DNA of 64,000 nt from Neophaeococcomyces mojaviensis (GCA_030247915.1 JAPDRQ010000004.1:248001-312000), one strand, 5' to 3'. Positions 45,958 through 57,484 are shown, numbered from the stretch's first letter. Notes: generated by a model from the letters alone, not told the origin. Made by a program: numbers and translations.

Positions 45958-47100
45958 CTACATGCCAGCTCCAGCATCTGCCATTTCCGCTATACTTCCC
46001 ATCCTTTCCAATTTTAGTCTCCTGGTCTCGAGGTCTTCTTCCTCCTGCTGCCGCTCAGCGTCACCTTCATCAAGTGCCTCTTTCTGCTCCTGCGATTTCC
46101 ATTCCTCGTCTTCGATACTTTCAATCCTTTCAGTTACTCTATCTCTAGGTGGTAGATTATCAAGAATTTCTTGGGCATTTCGCATATCATTTTCCACAGT
46201 TCGCTTCAGTGCGGCTTCATAGCTAGAAGACAAACCAGCTTTATAGTTTCTCTTCGCTACACGCTCAGTGGCCACAGGTATTGGCACTGAGATAAGCCAA
46301 ACCTCGTCCATGAGTGCACACGCCTCTGCCCATGCGGATGGAAGTGCAGCTTGGGTATCTGTCGTTGGGCTCTCTGTTCGTGGAGCAGGGTACGAGAGCG
46401 CGACATATAATCCTTCAATAAGAACAACTCTGGCCGATGGAGGGATGGGAATGTCATTTTCGACGGGATCTTTGACTTCATGGTCAAAGGAAGGAGCCCA
46501 GATCGTCTTGGTGCTGGGTTCGATTGGCTTGCGGAGATTCTCGACCAGCTCCAGATAGGATTGTGCATTGAAGGTGAAAGCAGCACCTCGGCGATAATGT
46601 GCTTCTTCTGCGTTTGGCATTCCGGACAATTGAGAGCGCGTGAGATGGTAGCCATCCATAGGAAGGACATACGCTATGTCTTGCTGATTTGAGTTGGAAA
46701 TATGTCGATGATTGCTAAGGCCATTGTTGTGAATGCGAGTCTTGTGAGGGTGGTAGTCTGCAGAGTTCGGGTAAAGCTCATGCCAATGTTTCTGATAGAT
46801 TTGGTTCAAGTGGTATGCTAAACTTGCTGCAAAGGTCGTCTTTCCTGACCCCGGTATGCCAGCAATAGCAATGAGGTAGCGCTGCGATTCATCGAGTGCT
46901 TGGTACTTCTCTATGTGGTGCGCAGAAGGTCAGACTTGGAGCAAATTCATGGTCCTCGAGCAAAGCTAGAATTTGGTGCAACGACTTGAAGTATACGTAC
47001 TCCAGACCTTTTCTGCGAGCTTTTGCACTTGAGCCTCCATCGGCGATTGCACCGGCTTGCCTTCTGCAACAGCCATTGTACAAGATGGTGGTTCAGGCAT
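45958..47100 (-). CDS. Yfh7-like P-loop kinase (phosphoribulokinase/uridine-kinase fold)
   Basis: Two exons, 47100-47001 and 46910-45958, give 350 residues, close to yeast Yfh7 (about 353). The P-loop is GIPGSGKTT at 51-59. MDGYHLTRSQL, RRGAAFTFNAQSYLEL and FDHEVKDPV are the conserved substrate and lid motifs of this branch, and VLIEGLYVAL corresponds to a Walker-B-like strand. The C-terminus is a long charged helix with an acidic run. Yeast Yfh7 is an ATP-dependent kinase of unknown substrate. A second possible start is the ATG at 47076. The exon 1 donor is GTACGT and the acceptor ACATAG. Confidence 0.88.
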
Positions 47101-47723
47101 TGTTGTCAGCGAGAGGTGCCAGATCTATATGTGTACTTCTGCTCGTATCGAGGCCCGGTTGTCCGGCGATCAGTGGTCCGAAAGCACAGTTTCTTACCAG
47201 ATAGGTCAACAAACTTGGATCTGATGTTCTACTATCTTATCAAGCGTTACGATCTGAACTTCATTTTTAATCATGCAAGTGCATGTCATGATGCATAAGC
47301 TAGTGCACAGCTAGTAAACGTGCATCCCTTGGTGAGGAGGGACGTTGGCTGTCAGATGCTCGAACTACTCACATGTCCATTTTTAGCCCACATCGCTCAC
47401 TAAGCCATAAAAGGACTAGTATTGCGGCTGAGGAGCCTCCAGCCTTGTCGGCCTGAAACCACAAAGGGGGCATCGCGTCTCTTTCAACCTCAACAACCAC
47501 ATTCTTACAACCAATACACAATCACTTCTTGACCAATTCTTTGTTTTGTCACTGACTACAGTCACTCTCTACACAACTTTGACCTTTCTTACCGCTCCTT
47601 ACCAACAACTTTAACGCTTAACGTGCAGTCGAGCCAGTCTCACTAAGCGTATCAATTCAAGCAATTAAGCAATACCCTTCAAATCTCACAGTCCAGCACG
47701 ATCCCACAAGACTTACCTTCAAA
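47101..47723. other. Divergent intergenic region with a CA-rich leader
   Basis: About 620 bp between the kinase start and the wall-protein start. A TATA-like CATAAAAGG is near 47407, and the 200 bp before the wall-protein ATG are poor in G and rich in C, A and T, with a CCAAT word. This is the usual make-up of a strongly expressed fungal promoter and leader. Confidence 0.5.
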
Positions 47724-48310
47724 ATGCGAACCTCTTTTATCATTACTCTCCTTGCCGCGTTCGCTGCGCAACTCGCCTTTGCCATACCACCGGCCTGTCT
47801 CCTCCACGCAGTCAATACTCAAGATGAGCCGTCCGATCTGAGCGCGATCTGTGGTGACGGCGCCCAATCAGTCCAATCTTACATGGCTCAGAACTGCGGC
47901 AACAACGGTGACAACGCTCAAAAAGCTTTCATCGCAAGTTGCTCATCCGCCGGAACATCAGTTGGTATGTAACCTATCACCTGGGCAACTGACGCAACGG
48001 ACTGGAACATCAGTGGATAATGCCACACTTAAGAATAGTGCACGAAGCTAACAACCATTCTTCTATAGCTCCTTACACCGCAACAGCAAACAGCACCTCA
48101 TCGACTTCCACCCGCTCTTCCTCTGCAACCACCACTGGCACCGGCATGATCACATCTACCGCTCGATCTTCCTCCTCCCAATCCGGCTCCGCTACCGGCT
48201 CCGCAGGCTCAACCCTAAGCACAGCAGGTGCCAACATGGACTACCGCCGCAACTTCAAGCCGATGGCTGCCGCAGCTGTCGCCCTTGTTGGTGCTGTCGC
48301 TGCTTTGTAG
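47724..48310 (+). CDS. GPI-type, serine/threonine-rich cell-surface protein
   Basis: Two exons, 47724-47964 and 48069-48310, give 160 residues. A signal peptide (1-20, ending LAFA) leads into a small cysteine-containing domain (about 24-80) with cysteines in PPACLLHAV, SAICGD, QNCGNN and ASCSSAG. A Ser/Thr-rich stalk follows (about 85-140), and then a hydrophobic tail (AAAAVALVGAVAAL) without a charged end, as expected for GPI attachment. It should be a cell-wall or plasma-membrane surface protein. The four-cysteine domain is too short for an eight-cysteine CFEM domain. The function is unknown. The intron is 104 nt, longer than most others here. Confidence 0.82.
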
Positions 48311-48907
48311 GGACATTGACATATCGAAGCAGGGATGCAAGAAATACACGTTACGGGTGTGGTGAACCGGTTTGAACTGGTGGATCAAAATCGCGAAACC
48401 TACCTATATCATGTGCTTGCATTACCTTGCGAAATTGGTGCGATTTTTCTGATACGGTATCCGTTATGGTCACGATTTCTTGGTATCTTGAATCAAGATG
48501 AAACACACACCATCGTTTTCCGAACGCGCGCAATGTTTGGGATATTTGTTGAAGGGGCTTTGTTTAACGGCGGCATTGGGCATATCCGGGCGCAAACTGG
48601 CCAGCATTTCGGAAGAATTGCGAAAAGTGCTGCAATTGAATGGAAATTTTTCCCTGTTCACGGTCTTCTTAAATTGCTCGAACTCTGAATCATCACAAGA
48701 CAAATTCTCTCCAGTCTAGTTGATGGTATCAAATTCTCTATGTTTCAAGCGAAGTACTTTTGTTGACAATGCAGGTATATCAGCCCCAGCTCAAAAGAAG
48801 CATGTAGAAGGAACAAGCCACGCGACTAGTACAAGACCACCTCACATACCACAGTCCGATGTCCATCTCGGTCTGGTCCAGGCTGAACTCCCAATGACAT
48901 CGAATGT
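48311..48907. other. Intergenic region between convergent genes
   Basis: About 600 bp. A 117-codon plus-strand frame (48335-48688) begins with ATG only 24 bp past the wall-protein stop, but shows no family motif and overlaps frames on the other strand. It is left unassigned. Confidence 0.4.
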
Positions 48908-50362
48908 CTATCTCACGATCATGTCTTCTCTCCTCGGCCCAGTCCCAATCCACTTGATAGGCACCCCGACCTCTCGCTCCACAAACAAAACATAATCCTT
49001 TGCCTTCTGCGGCAATGCATCCCACTCCTTTACTCCTGTTGTTTGCGTCTCCCAGCCTGGTAATGTTTCGTACACAATCTCCAGGTTCTCTGGTTCCAGT
49101 AAATCCAGATCTGCCGGAAAACCGGATATTGCCTGCCCCGTCCGCCTGTCTTTGTAACACATGGCAACTCTGATCTCTGGAAATGTGTCCAACACGTCGA
49201 GTTTCGTGAAGTTGAGGTGGGTGTAGCAGTTGACTTGACAGGAGTATTTCACAAGGACTAGGTCGAGCCAGCCGCAACGTCGTTTTCGACCCGTTGTTAC
49301 GCCGAATTCGCGACCAATTTGTTGCAATTTGTCGCCATACTCTGCGTCCAGGGAGGAAACGTGCGGGATGGTGGTACCTAGCTCTGTAGGGAAGGGCCCT
49401 GAGCCGACACGAGTGGTGTATGCTTTTACGACACCGGCGATGGAGCTGTCAGGGTGCGTTAAGGACAAGGGTGAGAGGCCCGCGAGACCAGTGAAGACGC
49501 CGCCGAGGCCGGTATTGGAGGATGTGACGTAGGGGTAAGTGCCGTGGTCAATGTCAAGGAGAAGGGCATTTGCGCCTTCGATGAGCACATTTGCGCCGAC
49601 TTCGGAAGGGGTGTTGCCGTTCTGTTGTGGGGGTTGAGAAGTGAATTGAGAGGATGTGGTAATTGCTTTGCCGTCGTTGCCGATGGTGTGGGAGAGGAAG
49701 GGGGTTGCGTCGAGGATGTAGTTCCCAGTGATCAGCTCGTCGCGAATGGTCTTGATAGATGCGATTTCAGCTTCTACTTCGTACTTTGCGAGGGCAGCCG
49801 AGCCATATGTCCCAGTGTACATATCGTGCAAGTTTCGTAGGCGTTGCTCCCATTTTGGAATGCCGCTTTGTGGCTGCGATTGTGAGACGAGCATGCCGAG
49901 CGTGACACCTCTTCGTCCAACTTTGTCACTGTAGCAGGGACCGATGCCTTTCTTGGTTGTTCCGATCATGTTCTTGCCTCCATCTTTTCCGCGCAGGATC
50001 TCTTCGCTAATACCGTCGACGGCACAATGCAGATCGAAGCATACTTGAGCTCGGTCGCTTATCTTAATTCGTTGCCGAACACCCTCGAGACCTTTCTCTT
50101 CCAGCGCTTTCAGCTCTTTGAAGAATGATGGAAGATGCACCACACAACCAGCGCCAACAATATTCAATTTGCAAGACGGGTTGATCAAGCCAGAAGGCAA
50201 GATATGAAAATCGTACGTGATACCATTTGCGACGATTGTGTGCCCGGCGTTATTACCACCTGCGGCGCGGCAGCACATAGACGCGCTGGATGCGAGGATA
50301 TCAACTAGTTTTCCCTTGCCTTCGTCACCCCATTGGGCGCCGAGGACGATCTTGACAGGCAT
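48908..50362 (-). CDS. ade12: Adenylosuccinate synthetase
   Basis: Intronless, 484 codons. The N-terminal GTP-binding signature is VLGAQWGDEGKGKLVD, followed by GGNNAGHTIV, GTTKKGIGPCYSDK with the active-site lysine, ANVLIEGANALLLDIDHGTYPYVTSSN, GPFPTEL, and GRKRRCGWLD in the GTP and IMP loops. The enzyme joins IMP and aspartate to form adenylosuccinate, the first step to AMP, in the cytosol. It is longer than the usual 420-435 residues because of extra low-complexity loops, notably a Gln/Thr/Asn-rich insert near residues 235-255. All catalytic motifs are kept, so it should be active. Confidence 0.95.
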   Translation of the reverse strand: MPVKIVLGAQWGDEGKGKLVDILASSASMCCRAAGGNNAGHTIVANGITYDFHILPSGLINPSCKLNIVGAGCVVHLPSFFKELKALEEKGLEGVRQRIKISDRAQVCFDLHCAVDGISEEILRGKDGGKNMIGTTKKGIGPCYSDKVGRRGVTLGMLVSQSQPQSGIPKWEQRLRNLHDMYTGTYGSAALAKYEVEAEIASIKTIRDELITGNYILDATPFLSHTIGNDGKAITTSSQFTSQPPQQNGNTPSEVGANVLIEGANALLLDIDHGTYPYVTSSNTGLGGVFTGLAGLSPLSLTHPDSSIAGVVKAYTTRVGSGPFPTELGTTIPHVSSLDAEYGDKLQQIGREFGVTTGRKRRCGWLDLVLVKYSCQVNCYTHLNFTKLDVLDTFPEIRVAMCYKDRRTGQAISGFPADLDLLEPENLEIVYETLPGWETQTTGVKEWDALPQKAKDYVLFVEREVGVPIKWIGTGPRREDMIVR

Positions 50363-50722
50363 AGTGAGTAGCGGAGTTGTACTTTTGATCGGACAGACTC
50401 AAATGCAGTCAGTCGGAATCAGTAACGAAAGGAAAGAAAACAGAAGTGGACGTGGGGCAGCTATAGATAAAAAATGTTTCTGCTGAAACTGCTGCGATGA
50501 CGGAATGCGGGGATTTTTTTTCAGCGCGTAGCAAAGCATGAAGTAGTAATCCATTTTAGATACATAGCTCTGCCCTTCTCCTTCATCTAGTCAAGACGCA
50601 TCGACAGTAACGACTGTTTCCTAATTGTGATCTACCGCTGCCAGCCCATCTCCCTTCCATCGTTGCCATGCGCAGCGTTGAGCCTTTCTTCCTTTCACCT
50701 TCCTCCGGTCAGCTGTTCTCAC
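50363..50722. other. Promoter region of the adenylosuccinate synthetase gene
   Basis: About 360 bp between the synthetase start and the end of the small secreted protein gene. A run of nine T residues lies at about 50514-50522. Pyrimidine-rich DNA lies near 50680-50720. No other element is called. Confidence 0.45.
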
Positions 50723-51007
50723 TTATGGCGTACCAATGCCGCATCGTCGGGGAATGCAGCAGATGATGTTGTTTGCTCCTGGACAATGACCAGTGACCAA
50801 GATACCGTTAGGGCAAGAGTTCGACCTGGTGGTGTCAACACAGGTGCCGGAAGCATCTGGTGCAAGATCGATAGGAACTGTGCATGCAGCTCGCTTCATG
50901 AGATCTGAAAGCTCGCCAGCTGCAGCGCCTGGCTCGGGGGATGGAATGGCATAGACAGTAAGTGGTATGGCTGCCATGAGGGCAAGGAAGGTGGCTGTGA
51001 ACTTCAT
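50723..51007 (-). CDS. Small secreted cysteine-rich protein with Kex2 site
   Basis: Intronless, 94 codons. A signal peptide (1-20, MKFTATFLAL...TVYA) precedes a short Pro/Glu/Ala-rich segment that ends in Lys38-Arg39, a Kex2-type cleavage site. The predicted mature peptide is 55 residues with seven cysteines (AACTV, GTCVD, NSCPNG, GHCPG, IICCIP, RRCG). The GTC...GHCPG...CC pattern resembles small modules found at the start of some fungal cell-wall-lytic or NlpC/P60-like proteins, but here it stands alone. It may be an effector, antimicrobial or wall-binding peptide. The odd cysteine count could mean a free thiol or a missed C-terminal exon; a GTACGC donor-like word lies near the end. Confidence 0.75.
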   Translation of the reverse strand: MKFTATFLALMAAIPLTVYAIPSPEPGAAAGELSDLMKRAACTVPIDLAPDASGTCVDTTRSNSCPNGILVTGHCPGANNIICCIPRRCGIGTP

Positions 51008-54000
51008 GGTAGTTCAGAGGTATATTGGGGATTGTTCGATGATAATTGATCAGTGTAAGAATGTGGTAACTTTGGAGACCTGATATGGTTGATGATGGAT
51101 TGAAGTCTCATACTCGAGGAGCAAGGTGAGTCTTTATACACTCTCAGACGACCATTTTATGCGTGATTATCCTCTTCGTTGCCCTGTGACCCCACGGTCA
51201 CCTTGCTGCTATTCTGATGCTCGCATGTTGCCTTCACATCAGTCTAGAGCCTGTCACTCCGTCGAAATAGATCGGCTACCAACTGCACAAGCTTATGGGA
51301 CCAATGGGAACAGTTGTTCTACTCAGCAGCAAGCTCTTTTTCCCAGTCAACGGAGAGTTGCCTAGTTTAGGTCATAGCCCCCTATATTCTCTTGCTCTCA
51401 TGTACGGATACGAGCGACGTCAATGCTTCATACACTTCGCAAATCATTAAGGACCATGTTGACAGCTCAAGTTTCACGATCAACATGAAGGAGCAGAGCT
51501 CAAGGCATGCACGCTGCCCTGGCCCCAATGCCAAGGACGCTTGTATCTGGAACAATCAGCGAATCAGATTGTCAGACAAGGATGGGAGAATTAGACTTCA
51601 GCGAGAATTTCTTGGCAGGTACCTGGGGTATGCATGCAGGTTACACGAGCCGACCCCATGACATTATTGCTATTTCAATGACCGGCCGATACCTTTGATG
51701 TACCTTGAAATACCTACCAATCATTTTATCTCATTCTTGCCTCAAAGCCGTCTGCTTCGGCCACGCGCAGATTACTGTTTGACAGTTTCCTTGCTGATGC
51801 GATGTCCATGAAATTATCACTCACCCTGCAGGAGCAAACTCTACTTCGAAATGAAGCTCGAGGATCAGCATTTCTTGAAAAAGCTATGGTGTGTGTGCTG
51901 GAAGATAGTAGGGTGTAACTTGCCGTCAAATCACCGGGCTTTTCTAAATGAGAATCAGGAGCTTTTCCATGATTGACATTACCACAAGATCACTGCATCC
52001 CTAAAAGCAGAAACGGACCAGTGTGCTACGAAACCTTGAAACCATTTCACATGCCGTCCGACGGTAATTTTTCGGTCAGAAGATGAAATCTGTACTCGTG
52101 TCTTTGTCGATGTTGGACCCTTCAATTTCACCACGTCTCAAAGGTACGGGTCCTCGCAGGAACAACCATCAAATGTCTTCGGCAACTCCCAACCACCCAC
52201 ACGCTTCTGTTCTGTCTATCTTTCTGCACTTTGAAAGCCAAGTCTAAATCAAGCACAAATACATTCGTAACATCATCGTGCATGTACATGACCTGTACCA
52301 ATGATGAGGTCGTACGGTTGTGTTCGTCGATAAGAATTTGCGACCGCGGATCATAAACACGACGAATACAGCAGCTTGCTATTTCTGAAATAGAAGCTTT
52401 CCCTTTTTCCCATGTCCTTCAGTTACTTTTGATGGGGGCTGAATCATCTTTACCTGCCAAAATTTCTGAAACCTTCCTCAACGTGACAGCATTCTCGAGC
52501 CACACATTCGAAGAACCGCCCCTTTAGTTTTCCATTGTTCATATGAGGATCATGGCTAAACTCGGATTCAAGACACTTGCGAGTTGGCACTGAGAACTTG
52601 TGACGAATTTTTCACAACACTACTGCTTTGCAAGTGCATAGCGGTCCAAAATTCACTGTTGTGCGTGCTGTGAGTGGCCACGTCCTCTGGAAGATGCAGA
52701 TCACAGAACGGTCGTTTGTAGGAAGCTTTGAGCATTATGACACCCAGCTGGAGCAATGCTGGGTTGCAAGTTAGACTTCCAGGATGAAAAAACTGCAATT
52801 CACTGTTTTGTAACTGAATCGAGTACGGCGCGAAGACATATACTCGCTTTATGGACCTTCACATCTGGGGGCGGATACAGGCCTGGAAATTGCTAGCCAG
52901 CTGATCAATGATGCCCTTCAATAATGATTTTTTCCCGCTATTTCAAGCACCTTCAAACCGTGGTGTCATTGAAGTCCCTAGCCCATCGAACGAACACCAC
53001 GATGCATGGACAACTCGGCTAGTTTTAAAGAGTCGTGATCGGCTTCCGCGAGGTGCGGCGAATAGCCCTCTCGAGCGGTAAACAAAACGTCGTTTTATAA
53101 TCTACAGTCTCAATATGTGATCAGCCTGGATGATCTGGCTTGTTAAGCATCTGCTCGGTAAGGACAAGATCGGTTTCGCATCGAAGAATATTGATTCGCT
53201 TTGCACATCATATATTGTCGAACTGGCGAGGTTCTCATGGTCGCGAGCTACAGTCTCAACAGCCGATATTGCTGAAGCGCTTCTACGAGCAACTACAGAT
53301 AATGCGATGCGTAGCATACAGTAGTCATCTTGTCGTCGACCATTTTATAGGTTCAAATGGAACGTAGTTGGCTTTGATCTAGTCGTCCAAATGAACCATC
53401 CCCTACCTGTGTCGTGCATTATTAGGTGTCTGTTGAAAATATCTATGGTCTCTAAACCGCTCAGTCAGGCCATTTTTGTAATTGCATAATGTCCAAAACC
53501 ACGTGCCAAACGACGGCATTGGCGGACTCCGTCCTGACTGAAGCGACCAAACAGACAGCTTAATGGCTTGTTCTTCGACCACCATCATAGTTCCCCAAAA
53601 ACACTCTTGAAGAGTTCTCGATAAAGGAAAGTTTCAACTTGACAGTTCCTGCTCGAACTTGCTACATGACGCAATGAGCGACGCCTCAAGCTTAAAACAC
53701 CAACAGCCCTTTTCTATCGTATACATCTTATTACCAAATGCCTACATAATGGTTTAGGAGCTGGTTTTGCACTACCTACCACGAGTGCAGCTATTAATAG
53801 CGAGATCAGTGGAAATGCGTCAGCTTCCCTGACGGACAGCCAATACAGTATGGACGACCAGATGATAAAACTAATCAGATTTGACCCGGCCTTAACATTC
53901 TTTCATCCTATGGACTGAATTCATAAGGTGGCAGAACCTTCGGAGCGTTTCTTGTCGTTCCAGTCAATACACTCCCCTATCTTTGTGCTGAAAATAGTGA

Positions 54001-54247
54001 ACTAGAAGTATTTATTTGCAATAGAACCACTGAGTTCGGCCTCAGCTTCGCATCGCACAAGTATTGGCGGAATGGTGGTTAAATGTTCACGGGCCAATGC
54101 CAAGGAATGCGTAATGTTCTATCTAATATCTATCAGGACCAGCGGAGCATTGGGCCGGGAGATCGAAGCCTATTGAATCTGAGTATTATTATGCCTATCC
54201 TATGGATAACGATACAACGCTTAAGGGAAGAGAAGGTAGGACGGATC

Positions 54248-54268
54248 TCTCATACGATTCGTATGGGA
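54248..54268. repeat. Imperfect palindrome, first of a pair
   Basis: Arms of 10 bp around a central T, with one mismatch; the core is CATACGATTCGTATG. It is nearly the same sequence as the palindrome 66 bp further on, so the two form a repeated inverted element. Confidence 0.75.
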
Positions 54269-54313
54269 GGTTCGTCAGTCTGGCTCTTAGCAATTCCCGA
54301 AATGGTAAGGCCG

Positions 54314-54340
54314 ATTCTCCATACGAATCGTATGGAGAAT
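54314..54340. repeat. Perfect 27-bp palindrome, second of a pair
   Basis: Perfect 13-bp arms (ATTCTCCATACGA and its reverse complement) around a single A. It is related to the palindrome at 54248-54268. A protein-binding site, a hairpin or the edge of a small mobile element are all possible. Confidence 0.85.
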
Positions 54341-54985
54341 CAGTCGGTATGTTCCTGAACCTATTCTTCCTGGGATTCATGACACTGTCACTGATCCGCT
54401 GTGACACGTTTTAGTAGCCTAGATGTCGCATTCGCAGGGCGTGTTTGGTTTCTTGTCCAAGCTTCGACAGCATGTCAGGTGCGTTATGTCTGAGTTACCT
54501 AGGCCTCGTGTATTTTCAAAGCTCTCGAATAAAACTTGCAGTGGCTGTTCCCGGTGGGTTATCGACGAGCGAAAGAAAGTCATTGTTGGGACAAGTACAG
54601 GGCGACTTCTATGCTGTCTCTACTGCAATAGCCAGATATTTGGGTATGACAACCTCATTGTATTCGCGAGATTTGATGATATGACCGAGCATATCCGATA
54701 ATAGTTGCCAATAACGATGCCATTGTTTGTGATGCCTGAGGCAAGTGCTACAAAGTGATCCTTGGTGAAAGCCAGCATTATCCACCCTCGAGAATGAGGA
54801 ATTACATATTGTTGATAACAGCTAGCACTAAATATGGGATCTATACAAAGACCACAGGTAAAAGAGGGAGAAAGGAGGAAGGATGGTGAAGCTATGCAGA
54901 TACAGTTGTGACTACCTAACAGCAGTGCTCCGTAGATGAGAGCTATAGACTCTCAGAATGACAAAAACGTAGCAGGGCAAGAGAC

Positions 54986-56783
54986 CTATTGTGTTGGTTC
55001 CTGTGTACGCGACGCCTTCTCGTCAGCCATGGCCACCTCAGCAGCAACACCATGTCGGTCCCCTTGACTAACTGTTTCATGCCCACCTGCTGTGGCAGAT
55101 TCGGATGAGCTCCCAGTTTGATAGGTCTGAAACATGGCTTTGTGCTCGTTGATTCCGTACATTTGCTCTTGTGGTACATCTGTATTGTTACCGGTCTGCT
55201 CTTTGGTCGATGGAGTCCAGGCCAAGTAATCCCTTCGAACCTCGACGTAGTCGTAAGCGAATTCGCCAAGTTGATCATCATCCATACCAAGGAGTTCGGC
55301 TTCCTCAGACGCTCGTAGGTGTAGGCCAGGAATATAGTTGACGGCATAGGCAAGAATCGCCGAGACGAAGAATGCGTAGCCAGAGCAAGCGACGACATAG
55401 GCAAGTTGAATGTAAAACTGTCGATAGTTATGGTTAAGCCAACCGCCTGCTGAGGTACCAGTTGTAGTGTTCTGAAGACCAGTATTAACTCCATCGAGAC
55501 CGATGATATAATCTGCGCCAAAGAGAGCATTGAACATTAGACCGACCATACCAGGAACACCGTGCTCAGCGAACACGTCTAGGGAATCATCGATTCGCAC
55601 CCAATATTTAACCTTCGTAGCATAGTTAGCAATAACACCGGTGGCAATACCAAGGACGACTGAGCCCCATGGAGTAATAAACCCAGATGCTGGAGTGGCT
55701 GCGACTAGACCTGAAATAGTGCCCGAACACCAGCCAACCATAGACCACTTTCGTGAGAGTCTGTAATCGAGCAGAACCCAGGCAACAGCACTGAATGTAG
55801 CAGTCAAATTCGTGTTCCAACATGCCATAACGGCACGAAGGTTGGCGCCAAACGAGGAGCCACCGTTGAAACCAAGCCAACCAAACCACAGAAGAACTGT
55901 TCCAAGCAGGACCATGGAGACGTTGTGTGGTCTAAAGTTAAGCATCATCTTCTCTGCACGTTTGCCAAGAACCATTGAATAGGCGAAAGCAGAAAGAGCG
56001 GAACCAATTTCGACAGGGCCACCTCCAGCATAGTCAAGGACACCATACTTGTAAGCCCATCCGTTCGGATTCCATGCCCAGCAGGCGATTGGATTATAAA
56101 CCAAGGTAGCCCAAAAGAACAGCCAGATGCAGAAAGGTAAGAGTCTGCCTCGCTCAGCAAGAGCACCTGCAATGATGGCACCAGTGACGGCGCAGAATTG
56201 TAACTGTCAGTTGGGTTAGGGAATGTTATTGAGATATAACTCGGCAGGTTACTCACCTGATAAAATGCGTAAAGCAAGTCTGGAATTAAGGGAGACCCAA
56301 CAGATGGCGCGCCTAAGACATTTTTCATGCCAAAATGCTTTAGGTCCCCAATGAAACCGCTTTTGCCGGATGCAGAAAAGGTCAAAGAATAGCCCCAGAA
56401 ATACCACTGGAAGGTAATGATGCTACCGGCCGCCATGCAAGCCCACATTAGTGATAGAGCCGATTTTCTGCGAGCAAGACCAGAGTAAAGGAAAGCCAGA
56501 CCGGGCACCATTATCAAAACCTAAGACTGTATATCAGCTCTTGTCCATTGTCTTGTTTTCAAGTCGTGTGCTCAAAACCTACCATAGCAGAGGCTACAAT
56601 AATGTAAGCCTGATCACCTGGCTGGAACCATTTGTTTAAGTTTTCTGTTCTCGAATCACCACCAGTCATGGCATCGGTGGTTAAACTATAGTCGGAGGGG
56701 GGTCCGATCCAGTTGTAGGAAGCGTAGGAAGGTAGGTAGACGCCATGTTGCTCAGGAGTGCCAGGAATTGCAGAATCAGCCAT
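54986..56783 (-). CDS. Ammonium transporter, Mep1/Mep3-type
   Basis: Three exons, 56783-56583, 56520-56257 and 56203-54986, give 560 residues. AMVLIMVPGLAFLYSGLARRKSA is the classic early Amt/Mep motif and spans the first join. Eleven membrane helices are expected. At the twin-histidine pore site, the first position is Glu220 (DYAGGGPVEIGSA) and the second is His369 (AEHGVPGMVG). Glu at the first site is the known mark of yeast Mep1 and Mep3, in contrast to Mep2. The long C-terminal tail (about 115 residues) is hydrophilic and rich in Gln, Ser, Thr and Glu and could be phosphorylated. It imports ammonium at the plasma membrane and is likely nitrogen-regulated. It stands alone in gene-sparse DNA. 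Confidence 0.93.
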
Positions 56784-57406
56784 CTTGCCGATTTGCTCAG
56801 AACCGCCAACTTTGGAAGGATGCTAGTTGAAGAAGCACTCTGTCGGCAGAGGGACCTGGGTTGACTTGAACAGCTGCGCGCAGCTGCTGGTGAGGTCGGC
56901 AGAGTAGTCTCACGATACACAGAACAAGATGCGAATGCCACCACCAAACAGACAAATCCCAGCATTATATACTGAGGTGGAAATAGAAGGGGCTATTATG
57001 TCGGCGCAGAATAGAGCTTGGTCCATGAGGAGTTATTGGTAAGTGGAGGTGGCTTTTGTCGGGCGGCTGTCAAACACAACTGATGGATAGTAAGCGTGTA
57101 CTCTGGTCAAATCGGAAGAGTTTCGACTGATGAGCACTGGAGTTGCTAGCCAACAAGTCCGGAAAGAGTACCTGGGTCTGGAGCTGAAATCAACGCCCAT
57201 CGCCAGTGCACTCATCAATTTGCAATTTGTGGCGGCGGCACGTCTACTAGCTCCTTCCTTTGAGACCATGGCTGGTCCTTTCAGTCTTTTTGACGTAGAT
57301 TTACGGTAAAACCGACTGCCCACAAGATCTAGCTGAAGATTATCTTTCGGGCTATGCCGTCCCATGCTTGCCAGGGGATGTTAGTCTGCATTGCCTGTTA
57401 CTGCCT

Positions 57407-57484
57407 AATGCTTGGCGAGATATCGACTCGCAGCATGATTGGTGTTCAATGCTTGGCGAGATATCGACTCGTAGCATCATTGGT
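57407..57484. repeat. Tandem duplication, 41-bp period
   Basis: Two 37-nt copies at 57407-57443 and 57448-57484 differ at two positions (C/T and G/C). Each contains GCGAGATATCGACTCG, itself a small inverted repeat. This looks like a recent local duplication in non-coding DNA upstream of the ammonium transporter. Confidence 0.85.

Larger units (their letters stand above)
51008..54985. other. Gene-sparse region of about 4 kb
   Basis: No gene was recognised. Open frames are under about 95 codons, overlap on both strands and show no motif. The only distinct structures are two related palindromes near 54.25-54.34 kb, listed separately. The start of the region must hold the promoter of the small secreted protein gene. 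Confidence 0.55.

Noticed and set aside
48335..48688. 117-codon ATG frame after the wall-protein gene
   Set aside because: It lies in the expected 3' region, shows no recognisable family and is overlapped by equally long frames on the other strand.
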